This document shows, piece after piece, positions 1 to 8,971 of a stretch of 64,000 nucleotides of DNA. The DNA is taken from positions 1-64,000 of the forward strand of contig CBFIBS010000009.1 in the NCBI GenBank assembly GCA_965660945.1, given 5' to 3'. This DNA is from UBA7985 sp002711265. GTDB lineage: Bacteria; Pseudomonadota; Alphaproteobacteria; UBA7985. Both the position numbers and the translations under genes were made by a program. Positions within the stretch are counted from its first letter, which is position 1. Each line of letters opens with the position of its first letter. Under the pieces are notes generated by a model. It was given only the letters and a program-made list of their open reading frames with translations, was not told the DNA's origin and searched no databases.

Positions 1-1
1 G

Positions 2-328
2 AACCCCGAGCGGCTGAAAGGCATGCAGGAGCGCATGGGGCTGGACATCGATTCCTGCTTCCCTGCGCCTGCGGTGGTCGCAGTGGCTGAGGCTGACCCG
101 GGCGGGTTCCCGACCGGCGATGGCCCCGTTGATCTGACCCCAGAGCAGCAATCCTGCCTGATCGAGCTGGTCGAGAACTCCGACCTGCCCGCCACGCCCA
201 AGGGCTTCATCATTCCCGCGCTCGAACGCGGTTCCATTCAGGATCCGTCCCGGATGGCCGGTCTCAAGGAGCGCGCCGGGATCGATCTGGACAGCTGCTT
301 TCCGCCATCCCCGCCGGTTGCAGGCTGA
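2..328 (+). CDS. Hypothetical protein with DSCFP repeats, 3' part only
   Basis: The frame is open from the first bases of the window, so this is the C-terminal part (about 108 residues) of a longer protein. It contains two copies of a roughly 21-residue unit of the form (N/D)P.R..G..ER.G.D.DSCFP, one at the very start of the visible part and one at its end, separated by about 60 residues that include another cysteine (QQSC). The regular single cysteine per unit suggests an exported, disulfide-bonded repeat protein, but the N terminus needed to test for a signal peptide lies outside. It ends 15 bp before the RND permease gene, so the two are probably co-transcribed. I do not recognise the family; it is not an obvious membrane-fusion protein. 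Confidence 0.6.
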   Translation, partial: NPERLKGMQERMGLDIDSCFPAPAVVAVAEADPGGFPTGDGPVDLTPEQQSCLIELVENSDLPATPKGFIIPALERGSIQDPSRMAGLKERAGIDLDSCFPPSPPVAG

Positions 329-343
329 GGGGGACGCTAAACC

Positions 344-3300
344 ATGGCACTGACCGCTTACCGCCCCGAACGCCCTGAAGTCATCCGCGACACCGACGTG
401 GAGAAGGGCTTCATCGCCGCCTTTGCCCGTCATGGCACGGCGGCAAATATCCTGATGATGCTGATGATCGCAGCGGGGGTCTGGGCTTTCTTCAACCTGC
501 GCACCCAGTTCTTCCCGGACTTCGTTCAGGAGCGCATTACCGTCAACGTCAGCTGGCCCGATGCGCCAGCAGCCTCGGTCGACGAGGCCATCGTGCAGGT
601 GCTCGAGCCCGAAGTGCGTTTCCTCGAAAACGTCGACTCAGTCTTTGCCTCGGCCAACGACAACGCGGCTGTGTTCTCGCTGCTGTTCAAGACCGGCACC
701 GATATGGAGCAGGCGCTGGCCGACGTGACCTCGGCTGTCGACGCGGTCGAAAGCAGCTTTCCTGAAGACGCCGCCGATGCCCGCATCCGGGTGTCAGCCT
801 TCCGCGACCCCGTCTCGTCGATCCTGATCGCCGGGCCACTGTCGCAGTCCGGGCTTAAGACCATCGCCGAGCGCATGCGCGACGACCTGCTGAACCGTGG
901 CCTGCTCGAAGTCAACGTGCAGGGCGCCCGCAATGCGGAGATCGAGGTCGAGGTCGATGAAGCCGCTCTTCGGCGGCTGGGCCTGACCCCCGCCGACGTT
1001 TCCACCGCAATCGCCCGTCGGGCCAATGATCTGCCCGCCGGGACGCTGGGTGGGGAGCGGGCGGTGCGCACGCTGGGCACCGAAGCCAGCGCCGACAGCA
1101 TCGCGGACTCGCCGATCCGCGCCGAGCCAGACGGCACTGTGATCCGCGTCGGCGACGTGGCGCAGGTCACTGAATCCGTCCCCGACACCGGCCGCTCCAT
1201 CTACTTTCAGGGCGAGCCCGCCATCTCGCTGCAGATCCGGCGCGGGCCGGAGGGCGATGCCATCCGCCAGCAGGCCGTGATCCGCGAGTACCTCGAAGAG
1301 ATCCGGCCGACCCTTCCCGCCAACATCACCATCGAGAACTACGACGTTCGCGCCGACCTGATCCTCGGCCGCGTGCTGCTGCTGCGCGATAACGCGTTCT
1401 ACGGCGTGCTGATCGTGCTCGCCTTCCTGTTCCTGTTCCTCAACATGCGCACGGCGTTCTGGATCGCTGTTGGTATTCCGGTGTCGATCGCTGCGACGCT
1501 GGGGGTCATGTGGGCGTTGGGCCTGTCGATCAACATGTTCACGCTGTTCGCGCTGATCCTGTCGCTGGGGATCATCGTCGATGATGCCATTGTGGTGGGG
1601 GAGTACGCGGACTTCCTGCACCAGCAGGGCTACAAGCCCGCCAAGGCCGCCATTATCGGGGCCAAGCGCATGATCGGGCCGGTGGTCGCCGCAGCGACCA
1701 CCACCATCGTCGCCTTCGGGGTGCTGTATTTCCTGCCCGGCAGGCTGGGGTCGATCGCCAGCGATATCCCGGTGACGGTGGTCGCGGTGCTGATCGCCTC
1801 GCTGATCGAGTGTTTCCTCGTCTTGCCCGGGCATATGTACCACGCCCTCAAGCAGCGGGAGCGTGCCGAGCGACGCCTGCGCTCGGGCAATGGCCACCCG
1901 ACGCCGGTCAACGCTGTGATCGCGGGCTTCCGCACCCGCTTTGACGCCGGCTTCGAGTATGCACGGCTGCGCCTGTTCCGGCCCATGGTCGCCTTCTTCG
2001 TCTGGGCGCGCTATCCGCTGCTGGTCGGGGTGCTGGTGATTTTCGTCTACGCCATTGCCATGGTGATGACCGGCTCGCCAAGGTGGTCTTTCTTCATCCG
2101 GCCCGAGAACAATACGGTCAACGTCAACCTCACCATGGTCGAGGGCGCGACCCGCGCCGACACGCTCGAGCAGCTGATGATGGCCGAGGCCTACGTGCCC
2201 GAGCTGATCCGCGACGCCCGCACCAGCCATCTTTCCAACATGCAGCGCGAGCTGGGCGACATGGCAGAGGGGGCCTGGTACTCCTGGCCCAAGCGCCAGT
2301 ACGACCAGCGCGTGCTTGCCACCAAGATCGAGCGCCTTGAAGAGCGGATCGAGAGCGTGCCACCCGAGGACGACGTGGTGGTGATCTTCAGTCAGGTCGG
2401 TGCGCGCGGCGGCTTTGGTTTCGGCGGCACCGGCTCCGTCTCCGACCCCGACCTGCTGGGCAATGTCCGGGTCGAGCTGGTCGAGCAGGATACCCGCATC
2501 TTTGGCACGCGCTCGCTGTTCTTCGGCCTGCAGTCGATCCCCAAGCACCCCAAGCTTGAGGGCTTGGCCTCGCGACGCTCCTTCGGCGGCGGCGATGCCT
2601 CCTCGATTTCGGTGGCACTGGTCGGCGGTGAAACCGAGCAGCTGAAGGCCGCAGCGCTGCAGCTCTCGGCCTTCCTCAATGGCATCGAAGGGGTCTCCGA
2701 GGCCGAGGACGACACGCCCTATGGCACCACGCAGCTGGTCGCGCAGGTCTCTGACCGCGGCGCGGCGCTGGGCTTTGACGCGGGCAGTGTCGGCCAGCAA
2801 CTGCGCGCGTGGATCAGCGGTGAGACGGCCGTCAATCTGGTCCGCGATGACGGCGAGATATCGGTGACGGTCAAGGTCGATGAAGCCGTGCAGACCGCCA
2901 ACTTCCTCGCCGGGCTCGACCTCTATACGCCTGCGGGCACCCCGGTGAAGCTCAATCAGGTGGTCGATTTCACCGAAATCGCCGGTTTCTCCCTGATCCA
3001 GTCCCGCGACGGCGCTCGCCGGATCACCGTGCAGGCCGAGCTCAACGAAGACACGGGCAACGTCGGTGACGTCGAAGCCCGCCTGCGCGAAATCGGTGCC
3101 ATCGGCGCGCTGGAAGGTGACTTCGGCGTTCAGGTCGCCTTCGAAGGCGAAGCCGAAGAAGAGCGCGAATTCCTGATCGGCTTCCGCAACGTGCTCGTCG
3201 TCGCCATGGGGCTGATCTTCCTGACCCTCGCCTGGGTGTTCCAGTCGTTCTTCCGGCCGTTGATCGTCATGGCGATCATCCCGCTGGGCTTTGTCGGGAT

Positions 3301-3796
3301 GATCTTCGGCCACCTGATCCACGGGCAGGTGCTGAGCTTCCTGTCGCTGATCGGATTTGTCGGCCTGACCGGGATTATCGTCAATGACAGCATCGTCCTG
3401 ATCAGCACCATCGAGCGGCGGGCGCGGCATCAGCCGGTGCGAAACGCCATCCTCGACGGCGCTGCCGACCGGCTGCGCCCGGTGCTGCTGACCTCGCTGA
3501 CCACCATCGGCGGGCTGATGCCGCTGCTGTTCGAGACTTCGGTGCAGGCGCAGTTCCTGATCCCACCGTCGCTGACAATCGTCTACGGTCTTGGGTTAGG
3601 GACGATCGTGGTGCTGGTGCTGGCCCCGGCGCTTTTCGCCGTGCAGCACGACGTCACCTCGTCGCTGCGCTCGGCCACGGTGGTCATCAACCGGTTGCTG
3701 AGCAAGCGCAGACCGCGCTTCGCCTCAGCTGCGGCTGCAGGCGCTGCTGCCACCGGCGCGGCTGCTGATCCGGCGCTGACCGACGAAGGCGCCTGA
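344..3796 (+). CDS. Efflux RND transporter permease subunit
   Basis: This 1150-residue inner-membrane protein has the full RND layout: a first membrane helix near residues 30-50, a large periplasmic porter region, a helix bundle at about 345-510, a second periplasmic region, and a second bundle at about 945-1110. The proton-relay motif GIIVDDAIVVGE in the first bundle (near residue 410) carries the paired aspartates typical of HAE1/AcrB-type pumps. The second half has the matching GIIVNDSIVLIS. Members export drugs, detergents or other toxic compounds using the proton gradient, with an adaptor and an outer-membrane channel. No adaptor gene is visible inside the window. The alanine-rich tail after the last helix is ordinary. 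The dipeptidase gene follows one base after the stop. Confidence 0.93.
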   Translation: MALTAYRPERPEVIRDTDVEKGFIAAFARHGTAANILMMLMIAAGVWAFFNLRTQFFPDFVQERITVNVSWPDAPAASVDEAIVQVLEPEVRFLENVDSVFASANDNAAVFSLLFKTGTDMEQALADVTSAVDAVESSFPEDAADARIRVSAFRDPVSSILIAGPLSQSGLKTIAERMRDDLLNRGLLEVNVQGARNAEIEVEVDEAALRRLGLTPADVSTAIARRANDLPAGTLGGERAVRTLGTEASADSIADSPIRAEPDGTVIRVGDVAQVTESVPDTGRSIYFQGEPAISLQIRRGPEGDAIRQQAVIREYLEEIRPTLPANITIENYDVRADLILGRVLLLRDNAFYGVLIVLAFLFLFLNMRTAFWIAVGIPVSIAATLGVMWALGLSINMFTLFALILSLGIIVDDAIVVGEYADFLHQQGYKPAKAAIIGAKRMIGPVVAAATTTIVAFGVLYFLPGRLGSIASDIPVTVVAVLIASLIECFLVLPGHMYHALKQRERAERRLRSGNGHPTPVNAVIAGFRTRFDAGFEYARLRLFRPMVAFFVWARYPLLVGVLVIFVYAIAMVMTGSPRWSFFIRPENNTVNVNLTMVEGATRADTLEQLMMAEAYVPELIRDARTSHLSNMQRELGDMAEGAWYSWPKRQYDQRVLATKIERLEERIESVPPEDDVVVIFSQVGARGGFGFGGTGSVSDPDLLGNVRVELVEQDTRIFGTRSLFFGLQSIPKHPKLEGLASRRSFGGGDASSISVALVGGETEQLKAAALQLSAFLNGIEGVSEAEDDTPYGTTQLVAQVSDRGAALGFDAGSVGQQLRAWISGETAVNLVRDDGEISVTVKVDEAVQTANFLAGLDLYTPAGTPVKLNQVVDFTEIAGFSLIQSRDGARRITVQAELNEDTGNVGDVEARLREIGAIGALEGDFGVQVAFEGEAEEEREFLIGFRNVLVVAMGLIFLTLAWVFQSFFRPLIVMAIIPLGFVGMIFGHLIHGQVLSFLSLIGFVGLTGIIVNDSIVLISTIERRARHQPVRNAILDGAADRLRPVLLTSLTTIGGLMPLLFETSVQAQFLIPPSLTIVYGLGLGTIVVLVLAPALFAVQHDVTSSLRSATVVINRLLSKRRPRFASAAAAGAAATGAAADPALTDEGA

Positions 3797-3797
3797 T

Positions 3798-4781
3798 ATG
3801 GCCGACCATCGCTTCAAGTGGGACGCCCACGTCTGCCTGCCCATCTCGATGGCGACAGACGTGCGCGAACTGCTGGCGTACCGGCGCGCCGGGGTTGATT
3901 TCATCTCGCTGAACATCGGCATGTGCATGAATCCCCTGTCGCAGATCAGCCCGGTAATCGACCACTTCACCGCCGCCATCGCCGCTACTCCGGGGCTTAA
4001 GCTGGTGGGCTCTGTCGACGATCTGGAACCGGACGTCACCGGCGTTGCCTTCGATCTGGAAGGCGCCCGCCCGCTGCAGGGCCGGGCCGAAGCCGTCGCC
4101 ACCTTCCACGCGCAGGGCGTGCGCATGATGCATCTGGCCTACAACCGCAACAACGAGGTCGCCGGGGGTTGCCACGACGCACCCATGGGGCTGACCGCAC
4201 TGGGCCACGACGTGGTCGCGGAAGCCAACCGCCTCGGCGTCCTGCTCGACCTGTCGCACACCGGCGAAGCGTCGTCCTTCGACATCATCGCCGCCTCGAC
4301 CCGGCCGGTGGTCTACAGCCACGCCAACGCCGCCGCCCTGCACGGGCACGCCCGCAACATCTCTGACGCACAGATGCGCGCGGTTGCCGCGACCGGCGGC
4401 GTGGTCTGCCCGACCGGGGTGGGGAAGTTCATGGGGCTGGGCCGGGCGCCCACGGCGCAGGATATGCTCCCCTACATCGATCACGCGCTGGCCACGGTCG
4501 GCGAGGAGCACGTCGGCCTGGGGTCGGACATGTGGTTCGGACAGGACGGGGTGGACGAGACCCCGCCACCCGATCCGGCGACCGGGAAGGGCTTCGACCC
4601 GCACTACTGGTGGCCCGAAGTCTTCGACTATGACCACGGCGCGAGCGCCATCGGCGGGGGCTATCTTGCGCCCGAGGAATGGGACGTGCTGCCGGGGCTG
4701 CTGGACGACCACCTTGGTCCCCGGATCGCCGACAAGGTGCTGGGGCAGAACATGCGGCGGGTGGCGGCCGACGTCTGGTGA
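3798..4781 (+). CDS. M19-family membrane dipeptidase (renal dipeptidase type)
   Basis: This 327-residue protein matches peptidase family M19, zinc enzymes that cleave dipeptides. Candidate metal and active-site residues are H11 (DAHVC), the bridging E88 (FDLEG), H154 (LSHTG), H175 (YSHAN) and D244 (GSDMWF). The usual HxD pair near the N terminus reads H-V-C here, so the aspartate ligand is replaced by Cys13; I believe related bacterial proteins share a similar N terminus, so this may be a subfamily trait rather than a defect. The start lies one base after the RND stop, which implies translational coupling. There is no signal peptide, so it should be cytoplasmic. The substrate is unknown. Confidence 0.88.
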   Translation: MADHRFKWDAHVCLPISMATDVRELLAYRRAGVDFISLNIGMCMNPLSQISPVIDHFTAAIAATPGLKLVGSVDDLEPDVTGVAFDLEGARPLQGRAEAVATFHAQGVRMMHLAYNRNNEVAGGCHDAPMGLTALGHDVVAEANRLGVLLDLSHTGEASSFDIIAASTRPVVYSHANAAALHGHARNISDAQMRAVAATGGVVCPTGVGKFMGLGRAPTAQDMLPYIDHALATVGEEHVGLGSDMWFGQDGVDETPPPDPATGKGFDPHYWWPEVFDYDHGASAIGGGYLAPEEWDVLPGLLDDHLGPRIADKVLGQNMRRVAADVW

Positions 4782-4859
4782 ACCGGGTTTTGGTCAGGCG
4801 GTCAATCATGCTAGGTCTGCGCGTCACCGAAACAGCGCCCACCAGCCGGATATCCGCCC

Positions 4860-5741
4860 GTGTTTGACCCCCGCCGCCACGCCGTCCGCCCCGACCTCGC
4901 CGACAGCCGCCTCGCCGACCTGCTGCCCGAGGATCATGCGGTCGTCGACGGCGCGCTGGAGCAGGTCATCGCCCCGGTCGTGCCGATTTTCATCCAGCCC
5001 GATGCCCGCGCTGAGCGCGCCAGCGAAGCGTTGCTGGGGGAACAGGTGATGGTGTTCGAGGACCGGGACGGCTTCTCCTGGTGCCAGCTGCAGGCCGACG
5101 GTACCGTTGGCTATATTCCCACCGCCGCGCTTTCGCCGGACATTGCCGAGCCGACCCACTGGCTGAAGGCACTACGCAGCTTCGTCTACGCGACCCCCGA
5201 CCTGCACGGCGCCGTTTCCGCAGCGCTGTCCATGGGCAGCGAAGTCCGGGTCGAGGAACAGGTTGAAGATTTCAGCCGTATCGGCCCGGATGAGTGGGTC
5301 TTCACCGGCCATCTGCTGGCGGCAGATGCCGCCGCAGACGACCCGGTGGCGGTGGCGGCAATGTTCCTGCACACGCCCTACCTTCGCGGTGGGCGCTCGT
5401 CGCTGGGGCTGGATTGCTCGGCGCTGGTGCAGCGTGCCTTTGCCGCCTCGGGCCGTGCCTTGCCACGGGACAGCGATATGCAGGCCGGCGACGCGCTCGA
5501 CTGGCTCGATGACAGCCTCGGTGCGGATTGGCAGGAGGCCAGCGAGGGGGGTGGCACGGCGCTCCGGCGCGGTGATCTGCTGTTCTGGGATGGTCATGTC
5601 GGGCTGATGGTGGATGAAAAGCACCTGATCCACGCCAGCGCCCACGCCATGGCCGTGGTGACCGAACCGCTGGCACAAGCGGTCGCGCGGATAGAAGCCG
5701 CCGGCGCTGGCCTGCCGACCTTGGTGCGCCGCCCGCTCTAG
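4860..5741 (+). CDS. NlpC/P60 family peptidoglycan hydrolase with SH3-like domains
   Basis: A GTG start gives 293 residues. The N-terminal part (about 25-155) contains two SH3-like stretches, including GFSWCQLQADGTVGYIP, which usually bind cell-wall peptides. The C-terminal NlpC/P60 domain has the cysteine nucleophile C186 in LGLDCSALV, H246 in DGHVGLMV and a polar third residue near H258 (LIHASAH). The family cleaves the D-glutamyl-diamino acid bond in cell-wall peptides. No signal peptide is seen, as in the cytosolic recycling members of this family. It follows the dipeptidase by 78 bp; together they could form a murein-peptide scavenging pair, which is inference. Confidence 0.85.
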   Translation: MFDPRRHAVRPDLADSRLADLLPEDHAVVDGALEQVIAPVVPIFIQPDARAERASEALLGEQVMVFEDRDGFSWCQLQADGTVGYIPTAALSPDIAEPTHWLKALRSFVYATPDLHGAVSAALSMGSEVRVEEQVEDFSRIGPDEWVFTGHLLAADAAADDPVAVAAMFLHTPYLRGGRSSLGLDCSALVQRAFAASGRALPRDSDMQAGDALDWLDDSLGADWQEASEGGGTALRRGDLLFWDGHVGLMVDEKHLIHASAHAMAVVTEPLAQAVARIEAAGAGLPTLVRRPL

Positions 5742-5768
5742 CCCGAGACGGTTGGCCTGTTCCCAGGC

Positions 5769-6179
5769 CTATTCAGGCCGGACGACCGCAATCACCTCCG
5801 ACATATCCCAGCGGAAAATGACGTAGTGCCCGACGGCAAGCGGCCGGCCGGGGTCGACCACGCCGTCCTTCTGCAGCTCGGCGCTGTCCGCGCGCGTCAC
5901 CGAGGCGTTGGCGAGGTCGGCGTCTATCACCGCCCAGCAGGGATAGTACTCCCGGTCCAGCGCCTGATACTCGACCAGCGAGGCAGGGTCGAAGCCCATG
6001 GCCAGCAGCTCTTCGTCGGTCACGCTTAGCCTGCTCTCGGCTGACAGATCCGAGTCCGCAAGAGCGTCACTGCCATCGCTGGCGGTGTCGGTGGCGCAGG
6101 CCGGAACCACCCCCAGCGCGAGCACGGCGAGCGCGGCGCCCGAGGCTGCGTGCCTCAGCAGCTTTCTGCGGTCGAGCAT
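5769..6179 (-). CDS. Small exported protein with twin-arginine-type signal
   Basis: The chosen ATG at 6179 starts MLDRRKLLRHAASGAALAV and is preceded by AAGGA at a good distance; a longer reading from 6212 would add 11 residues with no better site. The DRRKLL sequence followed by a hydrophobic stretch and VPAC looks like a Tat signal, possibly with a lipobox cysteine. The remaining ~105 residues are acidic and contain DREYYPCWAVIDADLANA and a C-terminal stretch GHYVIFRWDMSEVIAVV. I do not recognise the family. It lies convergent with the NlpC/P60 gene and about 80 bp downstream of ttcA on the same strand. Confidence 0.65.
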   Translation of the reverse strand: MLDRRKLLRHAASGAALAVLALGVVPACATDTASDGSDALADSDLSAESRLSVTDEELLAMGFDPASLVEYQALDREYYPCWAVIDADLANASVTRADSAELQKDGVVDPGRPLAVGHYVIFRWDMSEVIAVVRPE

Positions 6180-6262
6180 AGTCAATCCTTCCCAAAAGAG
6201 AATTCGCAACAAGATACATTACCAAAGGGTGGTCAGGGAAGGCTGAAGTTCGCGAGGCTGGT

Positions 6263-7249
6263 TCAGTCGAAGGAAAACAGTGCGTGGGTGCTCGAATAGT
6301 GCTCGAACACCGGCGCATCATCGCTGCGGTCGGGCATGGCCTCACGCTGGGCTTCGAGCGCGGCGAAGTCGAATAAGGCGCTGTCGCCCAGCTGCGAGGG
6401 GCGGATGTCCTGCATGGCGCGGAAGATAGTATCGAGCCGACCGGGGTTGGCGCGCTCCCAGTCCTGCAGCATGGCCTTGATCTGCGCGCGCTGTGCCTGG
6501 GGCTGGGTGCCGCAGAGGGTGCAGGGGATGATCGGGTAGTCCATGCCGCGCGCGAACTTGGCGATATCGGCCTCGGCGCAGTAGGCCAGCGGCCGGATCA
6601 CCACGTGCCGCCGGTCGTCGGTCAGCAGCTTGGGCGGCATGCCCTTGAGCCGGGCGGCGTGGAAGAGGTTGAGGAACAGCGTCTCCACCATATCGTCGCG
6701 GTGGTGGCCAAGCGCGATCTTGGTCGCCCCCAGCTTCTCGGCGGTGCGGTAGATCACCCCGCGGCGCAGGCGCGAACACAGGGAGCAGGCGACCCGGTCC
6801 GCCGGCACCTTCTCCTGCACGATCGAGTAGGTATCCGCCTCGATGATGCGGTACTCGATCCCCAGCCCGTCGAGGAAGCGCGGCAGCACCTCGGCGGGGA
6901 AGCCCGGCTGCTTCTGGTCGAGGTTCATGGCGATCAGCTCGAACGAAACTGGCGCCCGACGCTGCAGCTCGCTGAGCAGGGTCAGCAGGGTGTAGCTGTC
7001 CTTACCGCCGCTGAGGCAGACCATGATGCGGTCGCCGTCCTGAATCATGCTGTAGTCGGCGATGGCCTTGCCCATTTCGCGCGCCAGCCGCCGGTGCAGG
7101 CGCTTGAAGTTGGTGCTGTCGCGGGAAATGCGCGGCTGATCAGGCGCAGCGCCGGTTTCCGCGCTGTGTCCAGAGCCGGCATCCGCGCCGCTGGTTGTGG
7201 CGGGTGCCGCCGCGTCTGGTGTGGTGTGGTCGAGGTCCATGGCGCGCAA
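6263..7249 (-). CDS. ttcA: tRNA 2-thiocytidine(32) synthetase TtcA
   Basis: The 328-residue protein has the PP-loop ATPase motif SGGKDS at about residues 80-85, used to adenylate C32 of tRNA. The cysteines expected to hold the [4Fe-4S] cluster are present: C155 and C158 in ACSLC and C243/C246 in IPCTLC. GHHRDDMVETLFLNLF is another TtcA signature. The enzyme inserts sulfur at C2 of cytidine 32 in some tRNAs in the cytoplasm. The first 40 residues are low-complexity and not part of the core; the start could be the ATG at 7240 instead. It is transcribed away from a tRNA-Val gene about 170 bp upstream. Confidence 0.95.
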   Translation of the reverse strand: MRAMDLDHTTPDAAAPATTSGADAGSGHSAETGAAPDQPRISRDSTNFKRLHRRLAREMGKAIADYSMIQDGDRIMVCLSGGKDSYTLLTLLSELQRRAPVSFELIAMNLDQKQPGFPAEVLPRFLDGLGIEYRIIEADTYSIVQEKVPADRVACSLCSRLRRGVIYRTAEKLGATKIALGHHRDDMVETLFLNLFHAARLKGMPPKLLTDDRRHVVIRPLAYCAEADIAKFARGMDYPIIPCTLCGTQPQAQRAQIKAMLQDWERANPGRLDTIFRAMQDIRPSQLGDSALFDFAALEAQREAMPDRSDDAPVFEHYSSTHALFSFD

Positions 7250-7417
7250 TCTAGCCCGAAGCCATCGGAGACAAAAGACCAGCCCGCGCGCAGGGGCGTT
7301 GCGGCGGCGTGGTGCTGTGCATTCTGCCTGCCTGCCTGCCTGTTCTAGGCGCGGGTAGGGGACAGGAAGGGGGTAGAAACGCGTCGGAGATGAAAAAGGT
7401 AAAAAAAAGGGGGGGAA

Positions 7418-7493
7418 TGGTGGGCGATGACAGGCTCGAACTGCCGACCCTCTCGGTGTAAACGAGATGCTCTACCAACTGAGCTAATCGCCC
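7418..7493 (-). tRNA. tRNA-Val (anticodon TAC)
   Basis: Read on the minus strand the 76 bases fold as a full cloverleaf. The acceptor arms GGGCGAT and ATCGCCC pair, the discriminator is A, and the CCA end is encoded. The D-arm contains AGCTCAGTTGGTAGAGC, the anticodon loop is TTTACAC with TAC as anticodon, and the T-arm contains GTTCGAGCC. A run of eight T follows within about 20 bases on the same strand and could end the transcript. Confidence 0.97.
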
Positions 7494-7624
7494 ATTCCCG
7501 ATGCGGCCCGCCACAGGGGCGGACGGCGTTGGTGGATGCGGGTTTACTCCGGCCTGCGCGGGCCTTCAAGTCATAACTTTCGCCCGCACTGCGAACTTGC
7601 CATGCACGCGCTCGATGGCGGGGA

Positions 7625-8701
7625 TTATGGGGCGCCGTCGCCCGGGCTGTCTGGATCGACCGGATTGCGCCGGCCGCGCTTGGGTGGATTGCCCAGCGGC
7701 ATCAGCGTCAGCACGAAGAACATGCGGTAGAGGTGGTGCAGCGTGACAAAGGCAACCTCATAGCCCAGCGCCACCGCGAGCAGCGACAGCTCCGAGGCGC
7801 CCCCCGCCGAGACCGAAATGAAGCTGCGGGCGAAGGGCTGCCCGGTGAGCAGGCTGAACACCCACGCCCCCGCCGCCGCGCACAGCAGCATGAACAGCGC
7901 CACGCCATAGGCCATGGGGATGTAACGCCACAGCTTGGCGAAGCTGACCTGCGCCATGCGTGCGCCGATGGAACTGCCGAGGATGACCTGCAGCACCGCC
8001 ACCCCCTCGAACGGGCGCTCGAAGGGCAGCACCCCCAGCGCCGCCCACAGCGCGCTGAGCAGCATGGGGCCGAGCAGGAAGGCGAGCGGGAAGCGCAGGG
8101 CGCGTCCGGCGAGCACGCCGGCGATGGCGATCACCGGGTACTGCACCCAGGTCAGCCAGTGGGTCTGCCACAGGTGGGTCTGGCCGCCGGGCAGGCTCTG
8201 GCCGTCGAAATCCTCGACCAACAGCCACACCACCAGCGGCGAGGCGATGAACACGGTCGACACCCGGATCAGGTGGATCAGCGCGACGACGTAGTCCTTG
8301 TCGGTGTAGTCCTTGGCGATGGCGATCACCTCCGACAGGCCCGCGGGCTGGGCGGAGAACCAGGCGGTAGCCCGGTCGAGCTTGCACAGGCGCAGGAAGC
8401 CGTAGGTCCCCCAGACCATGACCATGGACACGGCGGAGACCAGCAGCAGGCTCGGCCACCACTGCGGGATCTGCTGCACCAGCGACGGCGTGACGTAGGA
8501 GCCGAGCACGACCCCGACCAGCGCCAGCGCGCCCTGCCGGATGCGGTGCACGGGATCCATGAGGCGGGAGAGGGGGCGGATCAGCCCGCCGACCACCCAG
8601 CAGCAGACCACCGAGCCGAGCATGAACGGCGCGGGCAGGTTGAGGGCGAAGAACAGAAGTCCGCCCGCCCCGCCGAGGGCAAAGGTCGCGAGGATCCCCA
8701 T
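7625..8701 (-). CDS. AbrB-family membrane protein (COG3180 type)
   Basis: The 358-residue protein is very hydrophobic, with roughly ten membrane segments arranged as two similar halves. Each half contains the family signature: AxFMLGSVVC near residue 28 in the first, and AFLLGPMLL followed by VLQVILGSSIGARM in the second. This is the pattern of the AbrB duplication family of inner-membrane proteins, sometimes annotated as ammonia-monooxygenase-related or as regulators of aidB expression. The transported or sensed molecule is not known. The C-terminal tail of about 25 residues is polar. It stands alone between tRNA-Val and the DUF1501 operon. Confidence 0.8.
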   Translation of the reverse strand: MGILATFALGGAGGLLFFALNLPAPFMLGSVVCCWVVGGLIRPLSRLMDPVHRIRQGALALVGVVLGSYVTPSLVQQIPQWWPSLLLVSAVSMVMVWGTYGFLRLCKLDRATAWFSAQPAGLSEVIAIAKDYTDKDYVVALIHLIRVSTVFIASPLVVWLLVEDFDGQSLPGGQTHLWQTHWLTWVQYPVIAIAGVLAGRALRFPLAFLLGPMLLSALWAALGVLPFERPFEGVAVLQVILGSSIGARMAQVSFAKLWRYIPMAYGVALFMLLCAAAGAWVFSLLTGQPFARSFISVSAGGASELSLLAVALGYEVAFVTLHHLYRMFFVLTLMPLGNPPKRGRRNPVDPDSPGDGAP

Positions 8702-8924
8702 GCTGGTGTTCGGGCCTGCCTTGGTTGGTTGTTGGCGTTGCTTGAGTTGCGGGCACTACCGCTACCGCTGGCGCGGGTCGGTCGCCGCTGGACGGGCAAC
8801 GGTGCTGGCTCAGGTCTGCGCGCTTCTGCGGGCTTTGTCACTTGCTGTGCGGGAATGGGAGAGGCGACAGGCTGGCTATGCAGGCCTTTTGGATCAGCTG
8901 CATCGGGTCACGGCTAGCCCGCAA

Positions 8925-8960
8925 ATGACAAAAGAAAGAAGGGGGCGGTGAGGCCCCCTT
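8925..8960 (-). terminator. Rho-independent terminator of the sigma/DUF1800/DUF1501 cluster
   Basis: On the minus strand the arms AAGGGGGC and GCCCCCTT form a perfect 8-bp stem with a 6-base loop, followed by the T-rich tail CTTTCTTTTG. It lies about 12 bp past the DUF1501 stop codon. Confidence 0.85.
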
Positions 8961-8971
8961 CCCAGTCAGGG

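Noticed and set aside
794..3430. Long minus-strand open frame (878 codons) opposite the RND gene
   Set aside because: It is the mirror of a GC-rich coding strand; the product is rich in His, Asp, Gln and Arg with no domain, and the plus strand is a clear RND permease.
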